A stretch of 64,000 nt of DNA, from contig CP136069.1 of assembly GCA_032622095.1 (NCBI GenBank), positions 47,222,194 to 47,286,193 on the forward strand. The letters are read 5' to 3'. Of the stretch, positions 58,195 to 64,000 are shown piece by piece. The notes under the pieces were generated by a model. That model did no database searches and had not been told where the DNA came from. It saw only the letters and a program-made list of their open reading frames with translations. This DNA is from Siphonodentalium dalli (taxonomy: Eukaryota > Mollusca > Scaphopoda > Gadilida > Siphonodentaliidae). Both the position numbers and the translations under genes were made by a program. Each line of letters begins with the position of its first letter. Within the stretch, counting starts at the first letter, position 1.

Positions 58195-59072
58195 AAACGT
58201 AAATTACGGATTGAAAGAGTTAAATTAACTATTCGCAATCTCGCCCATCATGAATTCGTGAAGCAATTGAAACATATGTACTAGCGCGTACAAGGCTGAA
58301 GCCACATTTGTATTTCACAAATGGGAGTCGTTATTATAATATTATTCACACGCAACTTCGATGTAAATGTAGTGGCCTACATTCCGATAAATTACGCAAT
58401 CATATCTCAGATTCCGCAACATGCTCGTGTGGCTTCCTGGAAGAAAATGCTAATCATTTTTTATTTGAATGTAACCATTATGCCGAATCTCGGCTAAGAC
58501 TTAATAATAATCTCATGCAATATAATATTAACTCTGTAGACATTTCTTTATGGGAAGCCCGATCTAACTTATACTGAGAATAGTGATATTTTGAAGGTTG
58601 TACACTCGTATATTAGTGATTCTGGTCGATTTGAGAGAACCTAACACTTTGACCATGCCATTTTACACTCAAAATCTACTTATAATAGAATATATTCTAT
58701 GTTTGTACCTTGTTGCTTATGTACAATATATCCCAGTTATGCCCCTGTTATTGCACTAAATAATTGATACATGCCTGTGCTATCGTATTTTTAATTGTTG
58801 CAAGGGAATGATCACCGACGTGTTGATGAAGCATACACACACTCATCCCATCTCGTCACTGTACCGAACTTCCGATTCTGCTCCACATTCTGTTTATTTG
58901 TCTTATATTGTTCATTATATGTATGTATATAATATACTTTGTGTTTGTTCGTCTTTAGAGTTATAACATTTGTCAGTGTATTATACTAGGGAGAGGAGGG
59001 TATTCTAAGTGATTATAGCATTTGTCCTCCAATCCCTTTTGTCATAAATCAATTTATGAACAAATAAAATAT
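58195..59072 (+). pseudogene. LINE 3' end with A-rich tail, + strand
   Basis: The coding tail at 58200-58580 includes SRYYNIIHTQLRCKCSGLHS, DKLRNHISDSATCSCGFLEE and NANHFLFECNHYAESRL, i.e. the C-x-C...H...C knuckle after the RT domain. An ~480-bp UTR follows, ending ATTTATGAACAAATAAAATATG. This matches the kind of tail missing from the RT remnant at 45090-46250, though I cannot show they are one element. It is 5' truncated and frameshifted. Confidence 0.75.
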
Positions 59073-59094
59073 GTTTAAACAAATATTTAAACGA

Positions 59095-59219
59095 TGCATC
59101 AAAGGGTAAAACACTATCATTCAGTTACGAAGAGTATAAAGAGTTACCTCTTGCCATCGGAGGGCTGTATGATGCAGCAATCAAATTAGCGAAGATCGAT
59201 ACCGAGTTCGAAAATAAGG
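59095..59219 (+). CDS. Possible coding exon ending at a perfect donor (unknown)
   Basis: An open frame reads SYEEYKELPLAIGGLYDAAI then KLAKIDTEFENK and ends AAG|GTAAGT at 59219-59225. Codon composition and the amphipathic helix look protein-like. It starts right after the LINE tail, and no acceptor is clear. No partner exon is identified in the window, so the assignment is weak. Confidence 0.3.
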
Positions 59220-59795
59220 TAAGTTTAATTGTATTCACATCTTTCTCTTCTGGGAGGATTCAAAATTATTTTGACATTTATATAACCTGTGATGCTTCAG
59301 TTTATTTATATTCATGATCTTCCTTATTTGATGAGCCATATTATGTGTAAAGTTCCTCATTAAATTTCTCAACATATGTTCCCCTTGTTGCGCAACAGCA
59401 GTCAGTACCACAATGACAGCACCTAACAAAAATACAAACAAACAAATGATAAAACTAAATCAATTTATACACCAACAGAACAGATCAGCTTTCCTTGCTA
59501 ATTTACACAGATCTCTGATCAAACCATTTGTTTGCAGTTTTCATGTGTTATATCTTATTTACATTTTTTATCTTTATTTTAATTTAATTTCAAAATTAAA
59601 TGAAATTTTAAGTTAATATGCCTACAGAAGTCTGTCATTTCCACAATGATAATATTTATGTACCATGAAATCACACTAAGTTGTGACATTTTATTTCATT
59701 AAAATGGTAACAACAATATAATAAAATCAGATTAAATTAGCAAGAAAAGATGATATGAAAATAGAAACATCAATTAAGGAAAAACAAAAGTCACA

Positions 59796-59989
59796 TTAAT
59801 CATAATGACTATTCTCCCATGTTCCTCTCTGTAGGGGAACTTCATAGTGGACATTTGCAACATCTGTTCTATTAATTGGATTCCAATTTATCGTCCTTCG
59901 ATGACATATGCAAATAAACGTGACTATCATTAATGCTCCAACAATAGGTGACATCAGGATCATAATGTATTGCACTACATCCCAAGGTC
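59796..59989 (-). CDS. Possible last exon of a single-pass membrane receptor
   Basis: A clear acceptor (TTTAATTACAG at 59990-60000, - strand) precedes 194 bases open to a TAA. They encode PWDVVQYIMILMSPIVGALM IVTFICICHRR (one membrane helix followed by basic stop-transfer residues) and a ~35-residue tail containing VHYEVPLQRGTWENSHYD. Two tyrosines, one in a YxxP context, resemble a signalling tail. I do not recognise the gene. Possible extracellular pieces lie upstream at 60194-60675 but contain stops. Confidence 0.4.
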
Positions 59990-60193
59990 CTGTAATTAAA
60001 CACAATGCTGAAAGCATTCATGTGTACCCATTTTTGATGCTGTTTCGTGGTACCTATCTTTTTTTAAAAATTATAAATAATTGCATAACACACATATGTA
60101 GAACATGCACTTTTGATTCATAATTACCGTACTGCCCAAAGTAATTGACCCAGTAAATGTGGTTGTTATACATGTATATATACAATGAAATCA

Positions 60194-60675
60194 TAACTGC
60201 ACATCAATTAATGGTTCAGTGACAGCTGTGGTATAGGGATTATATAGAGTAAATGAACCCCGGTTTATTTTCCTTGACAGCTGATATTTTGTAAATGTAG
60301 CTAACTGTTGACTTGAATTTTTTGTACTGAAAGTTACTTTTTCATACCAGTTGATGATTACATGTTGTTGTAATCACACAATCCGCTAGTGGTTGTCTAG
60401 AGTTTTATAATCACATTTCAAGTCTAACCAAAATGTGGTATCGCTGTCACCCCAGTTCGGTGAGATTGTAGAAGAAAACATTGTAATTGCCTTGCAAAAC
60501 AGTAATGGCGTTGTCCACTAGTTTGATGCGAGTTCAAGTCATCAGTTGGTGATGTTGGAATTTCGTCTGTTCATGCAGTAATTGGTGTGTTTGTGGATGC
60601 ACTGGACGGTGACATTTTAATACTAGGTGTGTTCGATGGCAACAACAATGTCGATATCAAATGATCAGTAGCAGT
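60194..60675 (-). pseudogene. Broken coding-like stretch upstream of the membrane exon
   Basis: On the - strand, after the acceptor TTTTTAACAG (~60676), a Ser/Thr-rich stretch (NTPSIKMSPSSASTNTPIT) runs to a TGA. With one shift it continues as SPNWGDSDTTFWLDLKCDYK, meets TAG and TGA, then VIINWYEKVTFSTKNSSQQL and YQLSRKINRGSFTLYNPYTT to a stop at ~60192. Composition is protein-like but no family is recognised. It could be the ectodomain of the receptor-like exon at 59796 or a Polinton accessory gene. Confidence 0.3.
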
Positions 60676-61219
60676 CTGTTAAAAAGTAAAAAAAACCAAC
60701 TTATTGTCCATAGCTAGTAACTACATGAAGTCATATAATGTATTACCTCCACAGATTAAACAAATCTGTGTTCAGTAAAACAGAAGAGTGTTATTCAGTG
60801 ATATGGTAAACAATATAGAGCGTTTCTCTCATGTTTATGCAAAACAATGCTTTTAAAAACCAATACAAAATTTTAAATAAATACATCAACATTCTAATGG
60901 AACAAACTCCAAGCCGAACCACCAGATAAATGTGTATTGTTTTCAATACTGAACAAAGTCACACTCAGAAATATTTGCTGCAGAGATTTACATGGTAAAA
61001 TGCCCATTCGAACTTGGTTACTTGACCTCCTCCAAGAATAAAGTTCCTACTTTGGCCTCTATGACCAGGACAGTTGTGTTGGAAACAACAGTGAATCTCA
61101 TTTTATCATATGTTAAGTACACGCTATGGAATACATCAGCGTAGTAAAAATTACTTTCGAAAGTGTTCGAAAGTGAACAGATGATTTAATTTTATCTAAG
61201 TATATCACTATATATTATA

Positions 61220-61752
61220 GTGTGGGGGCAAGTGTTCAAAAACTGGTTCCTTGTATACTTTTTTAGTAGAAGCATGGCATGTATATTTTCAACATCAGGA
61301 TGGGTTGTGCTAAATAATTGGACTCTATTCCAATTTTTTAATGTCACGTGACCTCCAAATCCAAGATGGCTGCCATCACAAGCAAAAATCGGGATATTTT
61401 CGAGGACTTTTGCCCATATTTTTGAGCAAATCTACCACAAATAGCCGCGATATGTCCCCAAATCATCCGATCCACTTGCCTTTATGGTTTACTGGTTTAG
61501 TCGAAACAGCAGATGTGCTCAGGAAGGTCAGAGTAAACATTATGGGTTGTTTAGCGATTTCCGCTTTGAGGGCTAGGGGTGATTTACAAGCCGTTTTTCA
61601 CCATATCGGTACCCTTTCATCTTGTTCTACTTCCGGCTCGATACAAAATTGGAATAGAGTCTTAAAAATCCCTCCAAACTGAATAGGTTATGAAAATCAT
61701 AGTGGCTTGCTTCTACTAAAAAAGTATACAAGATCTACATTTGCCCCCACAC
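61220..61752. mobile_element. MITE copy 1 of the composite (533 bp)
   Basis: Terminal inverted repeats GTGTGGGGGCAA-TGT and, further in, GTATACTTTTTTAGTAGAAGC with complements. An inner inverted pair (GGACTCTATTCCAATT at ~61320 and AATTGGAATAGAGTC at ~61646) nests inside. The 113-codon open frame within (61341-61682) is present in both copies but has no recognised domain. Confidence 0.9.
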
Positions 61753-62493
61753 TATGGTGTTGCAGGCAATTGTTCCAAAACGACGCCTTGCATACAGGTG
61801 CGACAACGACACTGCTTAATGCACGGTTACTGATTACACTGATCAGCGCTACCCCCCCCCCCCCCCCCAACGCTCGTCTTACACAATGCTCTAACGGCGA
61901 ATCATTAGACAAAACACACCATGTGATGTATGGGAGACAATTCTGTTGCGTTGTTGTGTTTACACATGTGACACTTAACCACCATGCCGGATGGCGAGCA
62001 ACTCTATTTTGTACCATGTGATGGGTAAGTTCTTCTCAAAATGGTTAAGTTCTACGTTTTCGATGGAATAAAATGGATGTTTTTGCAAAAGTCATTTCAA
62101 TTTGAATGGTCACGCGTTCACGGGTTGTTTTTGGATGCTTTTGGACTTGGGCAGATGAAGGAATCACGGCGTACATGTATCTAGCGTTTTCTCTGCCTAT
62201 TGTTGGGTTCGACACCATTTCCACTGCTATTTTCTGTACTTATAAGTTAAACACGCCTCGTTGGTAGGGGCGGGAGGAACCTTGGGTAGTGGGTGGGCGG
62301 GTATTGCTCAGATGAAATATACATTTATAACATTGTGAACAAGACCAGATTTCGATGAAAACAGTCATTATTCATTTCGCCATTGGAGCTGTATGGCTAG
62401 TTAATCGCCATCAATTCTGTTCTATCTCTAACTCTATGGTTAATTAACATTGGTCAAACACCATAAAGGCAATGCAATGAATGAAATAGATTA
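61753..62493. other. Unique cargo between the two MITEs
   Basis: 741 bp, less AT-rich than the surroundings, with an 18-C run at 61851-61868. Overlapping frames on both strands (61697-62017 -, 61707-62021 +) have no known domain. ATGGGTAAGTTC at ~62021 is donor-like, so captured host sequence is possible but unproven. Confidence 0.6.
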
Positions 62494-63026
62494 GTGTGGG
62501 GGCAAGTGTTCAAAAACTGGTTCCTTGTATACTTTTTTAGTAGAAGCATGGCATGTATATTTTCAACATCAGGATGGGTTGTGCTAAATAATTGGACTCT
62601 ATTCCAATTTGTTAATGTCACGTGAGCTCCAAATCCAAGATGGCTGCCATCACAAGCAAAAATCGGGATATTTTCGAGGACTTTTGCCCATATTTTTGAG
62701 CAAATCTACCACAAATAGCCGCGATATGTCCCCAAATCATCCGATCCACTTGCCTTTATGGTTTACTGGTTTAGTCGAAACAGCAGATGTGCTCAGGAAG
62801 GTCAGAGTAAACATTATGGGTTGTTTAGCGATTTCCGCTTTGAGGGCTAGGGGTGATTTACAAGCCGTTTTTCACCATATCGGTACCCTTTCATCTTGTT
62901 CTACTTCCGGCTCGATACAAAATTGGAATAGAGTCTTAAAAATCCCTCCAAACTGAATAGGTTATGAAAATCATAGTGGCTTGCTTCTACTAAAAAAGTA
63001 TACAAGATCTACATTTGCCCCCACAC
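62494..63026. mobile_element. MITE copy 2 of the composite (533 bp)
   Basis: Same orientation and length as copy 1. I count about two differences (TTTTTTAATG/TTTGTTAATG and CGTGACCTCC/CGTGAGCTCC). Confidence 0.92.
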
Positions 63027-63377
63027 TATTATATCATCACTTTGGTATACAATTAAGTGTGAATATCAGGGATTGTATATTGTCTTAAGTCATCACATCT
63101 GGGTAACACATTTCTGAATGTATACATATTATTTAATGAAATAATATTCTCAAGTCCAACTTAAATGTGTGTTCTTCTATTTTAGAGAAAGAGAAGAATC
63201 GCACAAATAATTTAATAGTCATCATCATGTGTTTATTTGAAAATGAAGCAAGCAAACAAATGCATAGCATTTAGGTACATAGAATTATAGATAGTATTCA
63301 TATTGTATAAATACAAAAATAAAAATACAGGTTTACTCAAAATATTTAGATACAATGTAAAACAACATTTTCTACAA

Positions 63378-64000
63378 TTAATGATCAAAACAACTTTCAT
63401 TTATTCGCCAGTGCCCATGACTCAAAGTAGAAAAACCATCTTGCAAGACATCTCTTAGAATCAAAAGAGCATATCGCTCTCTTGCTAAATGTGGCACAGA
63501 ACAAATGATGCTCTTCATTCAAAATGCGTTTTGATTTTGTCATACACATATTATCGTTTAGTAGACTTTCACGGTATTGCTCATGTCTCAATTTGAACTT
63601 TTTGGTATTCCTTTCGCAGTTTGCTTGCTTTTATTACCATATAAATATGATTTTGCCTGTAAACCAACAAATTCTGAAATGGGAACACCAATACTCTCAT
63701 CTTTCATTACACCCACCTTACTCGTGTTATTTTCTGAATAAAGATCATGATAGGTTGGATACTTACTTGTATTAAAACATTGCATGTTAAACTTCATATC
63801 TAGATATCTATTTTCGGTTTCTATCTTGTACACCAATGAATCTGTATCAGTAAACAGCAAGCGAGCCTTTGCACCGTAAATATGTCTTACCAATCCATTA
63901 TGACACTGATACATGAGTAGTTTAGATAAATCAAAAACTGCCATACCAACATAAACTGGCTTATACATTTTGAGGTTAACTTTTTGACACTCTGCACCAA
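63378..64000 (-). pseudogene. Polinton/Maverick-like DNA polymerase B, pseudogene P2 (3' part)
   Basis: The - strand runs from the window end through YVGMAVFDLSKLLMYQ, KARLLFTDTDSLVYKI (catalytic DTDS), uninterrupted across the TTAA site into SKYPTYHDLYSENN and GVPISEFVGLQAKSYLYG, then a frameshift, RHEQYRESLLNDNMC, HLFCATFSKRAICSFDSKR, another shift, and a stop at 63378-63380. It is the same gene as 51152-54543, without the internal MITE. The rest lies beyond the window. Confidence 0.88.

Larger units (their letters stand above)
61220..63026. mobile_element. Composite insertion: two identical MITEs bracketing 741 bp, 7-bp target duplication
   Basis: The outer ends are GTGTGGGGGC (61220) and GCCCCCACAC (63026). 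TATTATA flanks both sides (61213-61219, 63027-63033) and occurs once at the empty site in P1 (50764-50770). The inner MITE ends have no matching flanks of their own, so the whole 1807 bp behaves as one inserted unit. Confidence 0.88.
60465..64000. repeat. Segment P2 (duplicate of P1), truncated by the window end
   Basis: 60465-61219 plus 63027-64000 match 50029-51541 and 52044-52270 in order. P2 carries a 1.8-kb composite insertion not in P1 and lacks MITE 51542-52043. It shares with P1 the polymerase frameshifts near LRHEQY and after SFDSKR, so the gene was already dead before duplication. Confidence 0.9.

Noticed and set aside
61341-61682. 113-codon frame conserved in both MITE copies
   Set aside because: Conservation is explained by the near-identity of the two MITEs; no known domain, and the inner inverted repeat shapes part of it.
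1-64000. tRNA, rRNA or snRNA genes
   Set aside because: I scanned for cloverleaf-type and rRNA-like segments by eye and found none that I could support; a covariance-model search would be needed to exclude them.

Overview
This is eukaryotic, intron-rich and AT-rich DNA from an animal nuclear genome, most likely a lophotrochozoan such as a mollusc. That guess rests on the dense mix of CR1/L2-, Jockey- and RTE-like LINE debris, a Ngaro-type tyrosine-recombinase retroelement carrying an SGNH hydrolase, Polinton-type polymerase remains and many foldback/MITE elements. No marker gene fixes the species. There are no bacterial operons, and I saw no CRISPR array, rRNA or tRNA.

Region 1 (1-17364, + strand) holds the only convincing intact host gene: the C-terminal half of a nose-resistant-to-fluoxetine (NRF-6)-like multipass acyltransferase. 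Seven coding exons are visible (2140-2305, 3589-3668, 4196-4306, 9036-9162, 12895-13084, 14197-14339, 17194-17364). All have AG/GT borders and all junction phases agree. Together they give 328 residues and a stop. The window opens on a splice donor (base 1 exon, GTAAGT at 2-7), so the N-terminal half lies upstream. The introns carry hairpins, a ~75-bp minisatellite, a 2.5-kb inverted-repeat element, a doubly palindromic TTAA-flanked MITE, and partial copies of exon edges with their splice sites.

Region 2 (17.4-30.6 kb) is gene-poor. It contains a 2-kb element with ~300-bp inverted termini, a 2.5-kb direct duplication (21727-24311 and 25064-27597) that includes a candidate signal-peptide exon, LINE 3' and ORF1 remains, and a second copy of the double-hairpin MITE found in the NRF gene.

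Region 3 (30618-39022, - strand) is a nearly complete 8.4-kb Ngaro-like retroelement. From its 5' end (high coordinates) it reads repeat A1, intact SGNH hydrolase ORF, gag, RT-RNase H, tyrosine recombinase, then B1-A2-B2. The 414-bp A repeats are almost identical, so insertion was recent. Gag and RT-RH nevertheless carry stops and frameshifts.

Region 4 (39-47.3 kb) is repeat debris: a TA-rich satellite, a TTAA-flanked MITE, a ~410-bp tandem duplication, and two degenerate LINE reverse transcriptases in opposite orientation.

Region 5 (47.3-64 kb) is a tandem segmental duplication. Block D (48008-50032 and 55600-57622) is an array of short related modules. Block P (50029 onward and 60465 onward) contains a dead Polinton/Maverick-like protein-primed DNA polymerase on the - strand. 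Comparing the two copies shows exactly what landed later: a TTAA MITE in P1 and a composite pair of MITEs with a 7-bp target duplication in P2. A LINE 3' end and fragments resembling a membrane-receptor gene lie between D2 and P2.
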